Positions 1 to 7,667 of a DNA stretch of 12,194 bases are shown one piece after another. The notes under the pieces are model-generated. The model made no database searches, had not been told where the DNA came from, and saw nothing but the letters and a program-made list of their open reading frames with translations. Every line of letters starts with the position of its first letter. Position 1 is the first letter of the stretch. This DNA is from Thiotrichales bacterium (GTDB taxonomy: Bacteria > Pseudomonadota > Gammaproteobacteria > UWMA-0217): NCBI GenBank assembly GCA_024763135.1, contig JANTGD010000069.1, positions 1-12,194 of the forward strand. Reading direction: 5' to 3'. Made by a program: the position numbers and the translations under genes.

Positions 1-120
1 CTCAGGCGCAAGTCTTCGGAAATGATAGATCCTCGTTAACGGGCTAAAGGCCTGCGGTAATGTCATCATCTGTTTGGCTAGCTACTTTTGCGCGAGCTGA
101 TTAGAGGCAGGTGGTAAGGT

Positions 121-137
121 GACAGTCCTTGACAGTC
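121..137. repeat. Direct repeat of GACAGTC, 10-nt period
   Basis: GACAGTC occurs at 121-127 and again at 131-137, separated by CTT. A spacing of about one helical turn would put both copies on the same DNA face, as tandem regulator sites often are. The second copy overlaps a perfect TTGACA hexamer (129-134), but no -10 element follows at the right distance. A chance repeat is quite possible. Confidence 0.3.
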
Positions 138-291
138 GGCCCAGCTGCCTTGGTGTGCCGCGTCTTGTTTATTGTTGGCACAGAGTACACCGTGTCCAGG
201 TTCTCGACGGCTTAAATACTTGTCCAATCGGTCCCTTTTGGTGGGAGTGATTCGATAGTATGGGAGCGCTTTTTATTACCTAAAGTCAGTG

Positions 292-304
292 GGTGTTGAG
301 CACC
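292..304 (+). other. Small hairpin in the mucD leader
   Basis: GGTG (292-295) and CACC (301-304) pair around the 5-nt loop TTGAG. The hairpin ends about 20 nt before the GGAG ribosome binding site of mucD (325-328). The stem is only four pairs, so any role in mucD translation or message stability is speculative. Confidence 0.25.
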
Positions 305-338
305 GATCTAGCGGTTAATTTTTTGGAGTGATAGCAAA

Positions 339-1766
339 ATGCTCAAGCAATTGAGTTGCAAAGTGGGATGGGTTTTGTTGCTTTTAAGCTACAGTGTTTT
401 GGCGCAGGCAGCGTTGCCAGAGTTCGTGTCGCTCGTTGAACAATATAGTCCGGCCGTGGTGAACATCAGCACACGGCAAAAAGTCGCTGCGTCGGATTTG
501 GCTGAATTACCGCTGCCGGAACTCCCCGAGGGAAGTGAGCTGCGCGACTTCCTGAAAAAGTTCCTGGAACGCCACGGGCAGGGCGCGGTTCCCGGTGTGC
601 CCGATGATCATGGTGGTATCGACAGCAGTTCACTGGGATCGGGATTTGTGATTTCTTCTGATGGCTATATTCTTACAAATCGCCATGTAGTAAAGGATGC
701 CGATGAGATCATTGTGCGTTTTAGTGATCGCAAAGAATACTCGGCATCGGTGATTGGTACAGATGGGCGCACCGATGTGGCGTTGATCAAGGTAGAGGCC
801 GAGGGCTTGCCGGTATTGAAAATGGGTGACTCAGAGCAGCTTAAGGTGGGGGAATGGGTGTTAGCGATTGGCTCACCGTTTGGTTTTGATCATTCTGCCA
901 CCGCGGGTATCGTATCTGCCAAGGGGCGCAGTTTGCCCAGCGAGCAATACGTCCCTTTTATCCAGACAGATGTGGCAATCAATCCGGGAAATTCGGGCGG
1001 ACCTTTATTCAATTTGCAGGGCGAAGTCGTCGGTATCAACTCTCAGATATATAGTCGTACCGGGGGGTTTATGGGCTTGTCCTTCGCGATTCCGATTGAA
1101 GTCGCCATGGATGTGGCGCAACAGCTGAAAACCACCGGTAAGGTGACCCGTGGCTGGCTGGGTGTCTATATTCAGGAGGTTACGCGGGAATTGGCCGAAT
1201 CGTTTGGGATGCCCACCCCTCGGGGAGCCTTGGTCGCCCAGGTGATTGCTGAGAGTCCTGCCCAGAAAAGTGGTATCGAGGTGGGGGATATCATTATCGA
1301 GTTCAATGGTGAACCGATCACGCATTCAGCCGATTTGCCGCCATTGGTGGGGCTCACCCCGGTGGGGAAAACCGCTACGGTCAAGTTGCTGCGTGAAGGC
1401 AAGCAGCTGAGTCTCGAGGTGCGCATTGAAGCGTTACCCGACGAGGCAGAGGCAGAGACAGGACGAGCACCAGGCAGTCGCAATGCAGTCCCCCGGCTTG
1501 GTATTAAAGTTAAGCCGCTGGATGCGGAAACACGTAAGGCATTGCAGATCAAAGAAGGGGTTGTGGTGTCCGAAGTGACGGCAGGGCCTGCGGCTGAAGC
1601 AGGCATCAGTACCGGTGATATTCTTGTTTCGATCAATAATCGACCGGTGAAAGATCTTAAAACGTTGCGGGAGATCGTCGCAGAGCTCCCTAAAGGGCAG
1701 TCGGTTGCGGTGCTTGTTCAGCGGGAAGATGGTCCGGTTTTCCTACCCTTGAAGATCGAAGATTGA
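339..1766 (+). CDS. mucD: Periplasmic serine protease, DegP/HtrA family (MucD-type)
   Basis: This is an HtrA-type trypsin-like protease that degrades misfolded exported proteins; in Pseudomonas the MucD member also restrains the AlgU envelope-stress response. The protein has 475 residues. A signal peptide spans about residues 1-24 (hydrophobic LLLL core, likely cut after AQA). The catalytic triad is clear: H116 in TNRHVV, D146 in GRTDVAL and S219 in NPGNSGGPL. Two PDZ domains follow, at about 265-363 and 385-472. A charged, proline-rich loop at about 50-95 matches the variable LA-loop region of the family. The ATG has a GGAG ribosome binding site 10 nt upstream (325-328). The stop codon overlaps the next start by one base (TGATG), which suggests translational coupling. 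The family is certain; the MucD label rests on two-PDZ architecture and on linkage to lepA. Confidence 0.95.
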   Translation: MLKQLSCKVGWVLLLLSYSVLAQAALPEFVSLVEQYSPAVVNISTRQKVAASDLAELPLPELPEGSELRDFLKKFLERHGQGAVPGVPDDHGGIDSSSLGSGFVISSDGYILTNRHVVKDADEIIVRFSDRKEYSASVIGTDGRTDVALIKVEAEGLPVLKMGDSEQLKVGEWVLAIGSPFGFDHSATAGIVSAKGRSLPSEQYVPFIQTDVAINPGNSGGPLFNLQGEVVGINSQIYSRTGGFMGLSFAIPIEVAMDVAQQLKTTGKVTRGWLGVYIQEVTRELAESFGMPTPRGALVAQVIAESPAQKSGIEVGDIIIEFNGEPITHSADLPPLVGLTPVGKTATVKLLREGKQLSLEVRIEALPDEAEAETGRAPGSRNAVPRLGIKVKPLDAETRKALQIKEGVVVSEVTAGPAAEAGISTGDILVSINNRPVKDLKTLREIVAELPKGQSVAVLVQREDGPVFLPLKIED

Positions 1767-2005
1767 TGCGGCAACTCACTTTTGTGTTTCGCGAAGGCTG
1801 CCATCTCTGTGAGGAGATGGCGGCAGCTCTTGAAGTGTTTGTTGTAGAATATAATATTGCACTGCTGCGCGTGGATGTCGATCAGGATTCTGGTCTCCAG
1901 TCACGCTTCAACGCCGATGTGCCCTTGCTTATGGAAGGGGATGTCGTCATCTGTCGACACTTTTTCGATCTGGCCGCCTTGCAAGCCCATCTTGAGGCGC
2001 TTTAA
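1766..2005 (+). CDS. Small glutaredoxin-like protein (DUF836 family)
   Basis: This 79-residue protein has a minimal thioredoxin fold. It carries a redox CxxC motif, C12-H-L-C15, after the first beta strand (QLTFVFRE). P53 in DVPLL is the expected cis-proline, and a CRHF stretch follows. Size and motifs fit the glutaredoxin-like DUF836 family (PF05768); partners and substrates of this family are poorly known. I chose the ATG whose A is also the last base of the mucD stop codon. There is no strong ribosome binding site, so translation probably depends on coupling to mucD. The gene ends 4 nt before lepA. A third cysteine, C63, lies outside the motif. A thiol-disulfide role in the cytoplasm is inferred, since there is no signal peptide. 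Confidence 0.85.
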   Translation: MRQLTFVFREGCHLCEEMAAALEVFVVEYNIALLRVDVDQDSGLQSRFNADVPLLMEGDVVICRHFFDLAALQAHLEAL

Positions 2006-2009
2006 TACT

Positions 2010-3800
2010 ATGCAGAAAATTCGTAACTTTTCGATTATTGCGCATATCGATCATGGCAAATCGACCTTGGCGGATCGGCTGATCCAGCGGTGTGGTGGCC
2101 TGTCGGAACGCGAAATGTCCGAGCAGGTGCTCGACTCAATGGATCTTGAGCGGGAGCGGGGCATCACCATTAAGGCTCAGAGCGTGTCACTGGATTATCA
2201 CGCACAAGATGGCGAGACCTATCAGCTCAATTTTATCGATACCCCCGGGCATGTGGACTTTTCCTATGAAGTGTCCCGATCTTTGGCCGCCTGCGAGGGT
2301 GCGTTACTGGTAGTCGACGCCTCCCAGGGAGTTGAAGCGCAGAGCGTCGCTAATTGTTACACCGCGCTGGATCAGGGACTCGAAGTGGTACCCGTTCTCA
2401 ATAAAATCGACCTACCAGCAGCTGATCCCGATCGCGTCAAACAGGAAATCGAGGACATCATCGGTATCGATGCAACGGATGCCTTAGAGGTCAGCGCCAA
2501 AACCGGGGCTGGGATCGATGAGTTGCTCGAAGCAATCATTGCGCGAGTTCCGCCCCCTGAGGGGGATGTGGGGGCGCCGTTGCAGGCATTGATTATCGAT
2601 TCCTGGTTCGACAATTACCTCGGGGTTGTGTCCCTTGTACGGGTTATGCAGGGAACCATTGCTAAAAAACAGAAATTGCTTGCGATGTCGACCGGACGTG
2701 CGCATCAGGTCGATCGTGTGGGGATCTTTACACCAAAGGTTACCGATCTCGACATGCTCAGAGCAGGCGAGGTGGGGTTCGTGATCGCTGGTATTAAAGA
2801 TATCGACGCGGCACGTGTGGGTGATACCTTTACAGACGCCAATCGGCCTGCCGCGCATCCCTTGCCGGGCTTTGAAGAAGTGCAACCAAGGGTTTTTGCC
2901 GGGCTTTATCCTGTGAGTTCGGACGATTACGAATCTTTGCGTGATGCACTCAACAAACTCAAACTCAACGATGCCTCTCTGCACTATGAACCGGAGACTT
3001 CTCAGGCCCTCGGCTTTGGGTTTCGTTGCGGCTTTCTGGGCATGTTGCACATGGAGATTATTCAGGAGCGGCTCGAGCGTGAGTACGACCTGGATCTGAT
3101 CACAACAGCCCCCACGGTGGTTTATGAAGTCGAAACGACGACGGGTGAGGTCTTGCAGATTCACAATCCCTCAGAGTTGCCGGCGGTCAACAAGATCGCA
3201 GAGATTCGTGAACCGATTATTGAAGGCAATATTCTGGTTCCGCAGACTTATCTGGGAGAGGTCATTAAACTCTGTATTGAAAAACGTGGTGTGCAGACCA
3301 AAATGCTCTACTTGGGGAACCAGGTTTCATTAAGTTATGAACTACCCTTGAGCGAAGTTGTCCTGGATTTTTTCGACCGCCTGAAGTCCGTGAGCCGGGG
3401 TTACGCCTCGTTCGATTATCATTTTGTGCGTTTTCAGGCGGCCCCCCTGGTCAAAGTGGATATTCTGATCAATGGTGATCGCGTGGACGCACTATCGGTG
3501 ATCGTTCATCAGTCGGTTAGCCAGGCGCGAGGTCGGGAACTTACCGAAAGGATGAAGGAAATTATTCCCCGTCAGATGTTCGAAGTGGCGATTCAGGCGG
3601 CGATTGGAAATCATATTATTGCGCGCTCGACTGTCAAAGCCTTGCGCAAGAATGTTACTGCAAAATGCTATGGAGGAGATGTGACGCGAAAACGCAAACT
3701 GTTGGAAAAGCAGAAAGCGGGTAAAAAGCGCATGAAAATGGTTGGGAAGGTGGAAATTCCACAGGAAGCATTTCTCGCGGTCTTGCAAGTTGAGAAATAG
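2010..3800 (+). CDS. lepA: Elongation factor 4, ribosomal GTPase LepA
   Basis: LepA (EF4) is a translational GTPase that binds the ribosome and has been linked to back-translocation and to 30S subunit biogenesis. The protein has 596 residues, the usual family length. The GTPase motifs are complete: AHIDHGKST (11-19), RGIT with T53, DTPGH (77-81), NKID (131-134) and SAK (162-164). EF-G-like domains II, III and V follow. The LepA-specific C-terminal domain is intact, with the family motif NVTAKCYGGDVTRKRKLLE at 548-566. The frame is open further upstream to 1857, but that would overlap the glutaredoxin gene; MQKIRNFSIIAH is the canonical N-terminus. A GAGG ribosome binding site lies at 1994-1997, inside the end of the preceding gene. 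Here lepA is separated from lepB by 158 nt, so the two may not share all transcripts. Confidence 0.98.
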   Translation: MQKIRNFSIIAHIDHGKSTLADRLIQRCGGLSEREMSEQVLDSMDLERERGITIKAQSVSLDYHAQDGETYQLNFIDTPGHVDFSYEVSRSLAACEGALLVVDASQGVEAQSVANCYTALDQGLEVVPVLNKIDLPAADPDRVKQEIEDIIGIDATDALEVSAKTGAGIDELLEAIIARVPPPEGDVGAPLQALIIDSWFDNYLGVVSLVRVMQGTIAKKQKLLAMSTGRAHQVDRVGIFTPKVTDLDMLRAGEVGFVIAGIKDIDAARVGDTFTDANRPAAHPLPGFEEVQPRVFAGLYPVSSDDYESLRDALNKLKLNDASLHYEPETSQALGFGFRCGFLGMLHMEIIQERLEREYDLDLITTAPTVVYEVETTTGEVLQIHNPSELPAVNKIAEIREPIIEGNILVPQTYLGEVIKLCIEKRGVQTKMLYLGNQVSLSYELPLSEVVLDFFDRLKSVSRGYASFDYHFVRFQAAPLVKVDILINGDRVDALSVIVHQSVSQARGRELTERMKEIIPRQMFEVAIQAAIGNHIIARSTVKALRKNVTAKCYGGDVTRKRKLLEKQKAGKKRMKMVGKVEIPQEAFLAVLQVEK

Positions 3801-3813
3801 CAATGAGGACAGT

Positions 3814-3826
3814 ACTTGGGCCAAGT
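3814..3826. promoter_or_regulatory. Palindrome ACTTGG-G-CCAAGT after lepA
   Basis: This is a perfect dyad with 6-nt arms around a single G, starting 14 nt after the lepA stop. With no loop it would make a poor RNA hairpin, and no T-run follows, so it does not look like an intrinsic terminator. It may be a binding site for a dimeric regulator. The evidence is symmetry alone. Confidence 0.3.
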
Positions 3827-3905
3827 CAGTGAGGCAGGTGACTCGAAAAGGTTAAATTCTTCGCGCAGGCGCTGAACACGATTACACTGCTAACTGGTTG
3901 GGCAT

Positions 3906-3919
3906 AAACTCGCGAGTTT
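3906..3919. promoter_or_regulatory. 14-nt perfect palindrome upstream of lepB
   Basis: AAACTCGCGAGTTT is fully self-complementary across 14 nt and lies about 40-53 nt ahead of the lepB start, followed by an AT-rich stretch (TTTAAATAAATTTA) where a promoter -10 might be. This position would suit an operator. No terminator function is likely because the dyad has no loop. No regulator is identified, and I cannot fit a good -35/-10 pair around it. Confidence 0.35.
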
Positions 3920-3958
3920 CCACAGTGGTTTAAATAAATTTAGGAATAGTAATTAGCT

Positions 3959-4789
3959 ATGCATTTTGATTTGGAATTGATACTGGTTGTTGCATCTGCA
4001 CTGACCGGCGGGATTTGGCTGATCGATCGGCTTTGGTTGAGAGAGTCGCGAGCGGAGGTGCTTGCAGAGAGCGCGGCTCATGGGTCAGGCGAAGGGGCAC
4101 TTGCAAAAACCAATGAAATTAAAGAGCCGTGGTATGTCGAGTATTCACGGTCTTTTTTTCCTGTGCTGATTATCGTGCTGATTTTGCGTTCCTTCGTTGC
4201 CGAACCGTTTCGCATTCCATCGGGTTCTATGATCCCCACGCTGCTGGTGGGAGATTTTATCCTGGTTAACAAATTCGCTTATGGATTGCGGCTGCCTGTG
4301 ACGCACAATAAAATTCTTCAAGTGGGAGAACCAAAGCGTGGCGATGTCATCGTATTTCGCTATCCGTCGAACCCCAAGCTCGACTATATTAAGCGAGTGG
4401 TTGGTTTGCCAGGTGATCGTATTGTCTACCGGGATAAAAAGCTTTATATCAATGGCAAACCCATTAAAAAGACCTATTTGGAGCCATATGCAGCACCCGA
4501 TGAGTACGCGTTTCAACATGACATGGTATACCTTGAGGATTTGGAGGGCGTCAAGCATAAAATTTTGCTGAACGATCATCGACGAAATCATTTTCTGCGT
4601 GAGGAATTTCTAGTACCCCAGGGCCAATACTTTGTGCTGGGGGACAATCGGGACAACAGCAATGACAGTCGGGCCTGGGGGTTTGTCCCTGAGGAGAATC
4701 TGGTCGGGAAAGCGATGTTAGTGTGGCTGAGTTGGAATACGACGAAGAACCATCCCGTATTTTCCCGCATTGGACAGGCCATACGTTAA
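3959..4789 (+). CDS. lepB: Signal peptidase I
   Basis: LepB is the inner-membrane protease that removes signal peptides from proteins exported by Sec or Tat. The protein has 276 residues. Two membrane segments near the N-terminus (about 5-23 and 65-81) flank a short polar loop, and the catalytic domain then lies in the periplasm. The Ser-Lys dyad is visible: S90 in PSGSMIPT and K145 in DYIKRVVGLPGD. The C-terminal signature GDNRDNSNDSR lies at 228-238. It is shorter than the E. coli enzyme (about 324 residues), as is common in other Gammaproteobacteria. The ATG follows AGGAA (3942-3946). It stands alone between two spacers of 158 and 183 nt, so it may have its own promoter, although its position between lepA and rnc is the classical one. 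Confidence 0.97.
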   Translation: MHFDLELILVVASALTGGIWLIDRLWLRESRAEVLAESAAHGSGEGALAKTNEIKEPWYVEYSRSFFPVLIIVLILRSFVAEPFRIPSGSMIPTLLVGDFILVNKFAYGLRLPVTHNKILQVGEPKRGDVIVFRYPSNPKLDYIKRVVGLPGDRIVYRDKKLYINGKPIKKTYLEPYAAPDEYAFQHDMVYLEDLEGVKHKILLNDHRRNHFLREEFLVPQGQYFVLGDNRDNSNDSRAWGFVPEENLVGKAMLVWLSWNTTKNHPVFSRIGQAIR

Positions 4790-4972
4790 TGTTTGGGTGC
4801 CGTGGTAGGGGATGCGCCGCTTTCTAGGGGAGGTGGATATACTGTCTATGGAGTGTTACAAGAAAAGCAAATCTATACCAGTTTCCCACGGTCACCTATA
4901 GCTTGATAAGCATGGATGTCAGCGCACAGCCAAACTGAATTTTTGACCAAGGATTAAATATAAGGAATGTTC

Positions 4973-5344
4973 ATGATGGGTGAGGGTAAACGTCAACAAG
5001 GTGCAGGGCTGATAACAATGTTGCTCGTTATTGCGATGACCGGCATGGTGGTATTGGGTGGGCTGAAATTGGTACCTGTTTTCTACGATTTTTATGTGAT
5101 TAAAAACGAATTACAGGCAGTCCAGGAACTCGCAAATGACAAAAAACTGGGCCGCCGAGAAATCTGGCAGGCTTTTTCCAAACGTATGCAAATCAATAAT
5201 ATCGATTATTTAACTGAAGACGACCTCCTTATTGACCGCGGCGATGGCACGATTAAATTAGGCATTGATTACGAAGCGCGTCCGTCATTCCTGGGTAATG
5301 TGGGCTTCGTGGTCAAGTTCGACAGTGGCATGCAAAAAGAGTAA
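4973..5344 (+). CDS. DUF4845 membrane-anchored protein
   Basis: This small protein of unknown function has about 123 residues. It has a short basic N-terminus (GEGKRQQG), one hydrophobic segment at about 13-31, and a polar domain of about 90 residues that probably faces the periplasm. Size, topology and position between lepB and rnc match the DUF4845 family. The N-terminus resembles a type IV prepilin (basic residues, G, then a hydrophobic helix), but no glutamate sits at position 5 after either candidate glycine, so prepilin processing is doubtful. Three in-frame ATGs are possible, at 4967, 4973 and 4976. The AAGGA at 4962-4966 touches the first and is well spaced (6-9 nt) from the others, so I start at 4973; 4976 is equally possible. 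The stop is 2 nt before rnc. Confidence 0.8.
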   Translation: MMGEGKRQQGAGLITMLLVIAMTGMVVLGGLKLVPVFYDFYVIKNELQAVQELANDKKLGRREIWQAFSKRMQINNIDYLTEDDLLIDRGDGTIKLGIDYEARPSFLGNVGFVVKFDSGMQKE

Positions 5345-5346
5345 TT

Positions 5347-6033
5347 ATGCCAGCGAAACTACCGCGCCTTTTTAGCTTATTGGATGAAGAAATTCGTACT
5401 TCTGAACTGTTTCAAAAGGCGATTACCCATCGCAGTGCCAGCAAAATAAACAATGAGCGTTTAGAGTTTTTGGGTGACAGTGTTTTGAGCGCGGTGATCA
5501 CGGAATATCTGTTTCTCAATCAGCCCGAGGCGACAGAAGGAGAACTCAGTCGTCTGCGATCCTATTTGGTTAGCGGTGACAGGTTGGCCGAGATCGCAGT
5601 GGAAAATCATTTGGGGGATTACCTCAAACTGGGCGCCGGAGAATTGAAAAGCGGAGGATTCAGACGCGAATCCATAATGGAAGATGCCCTTGAAGCAATT
5701 ATCGGTGCGGTCTTCTATTTGCGTGGATTTGAGTACACCAAGCAATTTATCCTGGCGCTGTTTGAGCCTTATCTTCAAGCACTGCCTAGTCCTGAAAGTC
5801 TCAAAGATCCCAAAAGTCGCTTGCAGGAATGGCTGCAGTCTCGTGCTTATAACGTGCCTTGTTACACCGTTCTCGAGATTCGTGGCGAAGCGCACAATCA
5901 GATGTTTACCGCCGAATGCAGTATCGACAAACCCCACATCGTTACGCGTGCCGAGGGCAGCAGCCGGCGCAAGGCCGAGCAAGCGGCTGCCGATCGAGCA
6001 TTGCAGGCAATTCTGGAGCAGTTTGGGCCATGA
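5347..6033 (+). CDS. rnc: Ribonuclease III
   Basis: RNase III cuts double-stranded RNA and processes the 30S rRNA precursor and some mRNAs. The protein has 228 residues, a typical length. The catalytic domain carries the signature NERLEFLGD (36-44) with E40 and D44, and MEDALEAIIGA with D113 and E116, which bind the catalytic metals. A double-stranded RNA-binding domain spans about 153-225 (DPKSRLQEWLQ through RRKAEQAAADRAL). The start has AAAAGAG (5335-5341) 5 nt upstream, inside the end of the DUF4845 gene. Its stop overlaps the era start as ATGA, the coupling typical of rnc-era. In E. coli, RNase III cleaves its own leader; I did not find an obvious long stem here that would serve the same role. 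Confidence 0.98.
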   Translation: MPAKLPRLFSLLDEEIRTSELFQKAITHRSASKINNERLEFLGDSVLSAVITEYLFLNQPEATEGELSRLRSYLVSGDRLAEIAVENHLGDYLKLGAGELKSGGFRRESIMEDALEAIIGAVFYLRGFEYTKQFILALFEPYLQALPSPESLKDPKSRLQEWLQSRAYNVPCYTVLEIRGEAHNQMFTAECSIDKPHIVTRAEGSSRRKAEQAAADRALQAILEQFGP

Positions 6034-6926
6034 GCACTGGCACCCGGTGCGGGCGTGTCGTGATTGTAGGCCGGCCGAATGTGGGTAAATCGACTTTGCT
6101 CAATCGGATCGTCGGTATTCATCTGGCGGCGACAACCTCCAAGCCGCAAACCACGCGGAATCGCATTCTAGGCATCTATACCGAGGGCAATGATCAGGTA
6201 TTATTCTATGACACGCCGGGCATCCACGCCGAAACCCCTCGCTTACTCAATCAACGCCTGAATAAAACTGCGATCGCAAGTTTAGCTGGTGCGGATGTCG
6301 TGCTGTTGATGGTTGAGGCAGGGCAATGGCGCGATGAAGACGCTCGCGTACTGGCCTACCTTCAAGCCGTGGATGTACCGGTGATGCTCGTTGTCAACAA
6401 AGTGGATAAGATCGCCCATAAAGAGGCTCTTCTCCCCTATCTGGCTGAGCTGGGGGACAAGTTTGAGTTCGCTGAGATTATACCCATGTCTGCTTTTCGC
6501 CCGAATGATGTCGAGCGATTGCTCAATGTGATCAAGTGTTATTTGCCTGCAAGGCCTTTTGACTATGATACCGAGGAAGTCACCGACCGAAGCATGCGTT
6601 TTATTGCGGCGGAGATGATTCGCGAGCAGCTCATGAAGCAATTGGGGCAGGAATTACCTTATTCACTGGCAGTCGATATCGAGCATTTCAAAGAAACACC
6701 AGGAGGCGCCGATATCGCTGCGGTCATCTTTGTAGAGCGGGAAGGACAGAAGCGCATTGTTATTGGTACAAAGGGGGAGATGCTCAAGCAGGTGGGGACG
6801 CAAGCGCGACAACGCATAGCAACTCTGCTGCAACAGCCAGTGAATTTAAAGCTTTGGGTCAAGGTCAAGCCGGCGTGGGCGGATCATCCGGGATTGTTGG
6901 ATCAGTTCAACCTGGATCATGAATAG
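6030..6926 (+). CDS. era: GTPase Era
   Basis: Era is an essential GTPase that binds the 3' end of 16S rRNA and helps mature the 30S subunit at the inner membrane. The protein has 298 residues. GTPase motifs: GRPNVGKST (14-22), switch I TTRNR (41-45), DTPGI (61-65), NKVD (123-126) and SAF (154-156). The C-terminal KH domain (about 205-285) includes IGTKGEMLKQVG (245-256), the RNA-binding GxxG-type loop. The frame is open upstream to 5859 inside rnc, but the start that overlaps the rnc stop by ATGA gives the normal Era N-terminus. A GGAG lies at 6015-6018, within the rnc end. The gene acts with rnc on rRNA, which explains the conserved pair. The gap to recO is 21 nt. Confidence 0.98.
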   Translation: MSTGTRCGRVVIVGRPNVGKSTLLNRIVGIHLAATTSKPQTTRNRILGIYTEGNDQVLFYDTPGIHAETPRLLNQRLNKTAIASLAGADVVLLMVEAGQWRDEDARVLAYLQAVDVPVMLVVNKVDKIAHKEALLPYLAELGDKFEFAEIIPMSAFRPNDVERLLNVIKCYLPARPFDYDTEEVTDRSMRFIAAEMIREQLMKQLGQELPYSLAVDIEHFKETPGGADIAAVIFVEREGQKRIVIGTKGEMLKQVGTQARQRIATLLQQPVNLKLWVKVKPAWADHPGLLDQFNLDHE

Positions 6927-6947
6927 CAGCGGCATAATCTGCGATTG

Positions 6948-7667
6948 ATGCCGATGGCACTCGCGCAAGATATTGGCTTTGTTCTGCATGCCAGACGCTA
7001 TCGGGAAAACAGCCGTGTTCTGGAACTGTTTACCCGTGCCCATGGTCGGTTGGCAGTCGTTGCGCGCGTTGGTCAGAAACAAGCCGTACGAACGCTTGCC
7101 ACATTGCAGCCATTCGTGGAGGCTCAGTTTAGTTGGCGGGGGCGCACTACATTGCAGAACCTCGATCATGCCGATGCGATCGAAACCTACCTGTTGGCGG
7201 GTGAGGCAGGTGTTTGTGGACTTTATTGCAATGAGTTGTTGCTCTATCTCACCTTGGCTGATCTCCCGCTGCCCGAGCTCTACGACGTCTATGGGGATAC
7301 GTTGCGGGAATTGGCACAGGGCGAACAAAATGCCGCGGGATTGCTGCGTCGATTCGAATGGGCGTTACTTGAGACATTGGGGTACGCATTCAGCTGCGAA
7401 GATGATTGGCAGACGCAGTTGCCGCTAACAGGATCCGGTCCATTCTATTTCACACCGGAGCGCGGGCTGTCGGCGATACCGACTGAGCGTGGGAGTGTTG
7501 TCTTATCGTCCCAGGGACTAGCCTGTTTGCGTGCGCGTGAGTTTCAAAGCCCGGGCGCAGGGAGCCAATTGCGCCCGGTCTTACGGGCTGCGTTGGATCA
7601 CCTATTGGGAAATCGTCAATTAAAAAGTAGACTACTCCTTCAATCCATGCAGAAATATCGCCAATGA
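6948..7667 (+). CDS. recO: DNA repair protein RecO
   Basis: RecO works in the RecFOR pathway: with RecR it loads RecA onto SSB-coated single-stranded DNA at gaps, and it can anneal complementary strands. The protein has 239 residues from the ATG at 6948. An N-terminal OB fold spans about 6-80 (FVLHARRYRENSRVLELFT, HGRLAVVARV), and a helical C-terminal domain follows, with YCNELLLYL (93-101), LRRFEWALLETLGY (133-146) and LKSRLLLQ (225-232), all typical of the family. Another ATG two codons on, at 6954, is possible, since neither start has a clear ribosome binding site. The stop overlaps pdxJ as ATGA. The order era-recO-pdxJ-acpS is conserved in many Gammaproteobacteria. Confidence 0.95.
   Translation: MPMALAQDIGFVLHARRYRENSRVLELFTRAHGRLAVVARVGQKQAVRTLATLQPFVEAQFSWRGRTTLQNLDHADAIETYLLAGEAGVCGLYCNELLLYLTLADLPLPELYDVYGDTLRELAQGEQNAAGLLRRFEWALLETLGYAFSCEDDWQTQLPLTGSGPFYFTPERGLSAIPTERGSVVLSSQGLACLRAREFQSPGAGSQLRPVLRAALDHLLGNRQLKSRLLLQSMQKYRQ

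Larger units (their letters stand above)
1..338. other. Non-coding region upstream of mucD
   Basis: No open frame here is long enough to support a gene on either strand. The + frames close early: the frame from base 1 stops at 37-39 and the frame from base 3 stops at 45-47. The first few dozen bases could still be the tail of an upstream gene, but nothing recognisable remains. In Pseudomonas-like genomes the genes before mucD are algU-mucA-mucB (rpoE-rseA-rseB); none is visible here. The region has a GACAGTC direct repeat (121-127, 131-137), a small hairpin (292-304) and an AT-rich stretch just ahead of the mucD ribosome binding site. I see no convincing sigma-70 or sigma-E promoter pair. Confidence 0.6.

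Noticed and set aside
129..134. Perfect TTGACA -35 hexamer upstream of mucD
   Set aside because: The bases 16-18 nt downstream (around 151-158, TGGTGTGC) show no -10 element, so a sigma-70 promoter is not supported.
176..190. Possible sigma-54 promoter (TGGCAC at 176-181)
   Set aside because: The -12 position reads ACAC instead of TTGC, so the essential GC is missing.
1857..2009. Longer N-terminus for LepA
   Set aside because: The 51 extra residues overlap the glutaredoxin-like gene in another frame, while the ATG at 2010 gives the standard LepA N-terminus with its own GAGG upstream.
2484..3164. 226-codon open frame on the minus strand inside lepA
   Set aside because: It lies fully opposite a highly conserved gene, has no recognisable motif, and looks like a shadow of lepA codon use.
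5859..6029. Longer N-terminus for Era
   Set aside because: The extension lies wholly within the dsRNA-binding domain of rnc in another frame and has no Era features.
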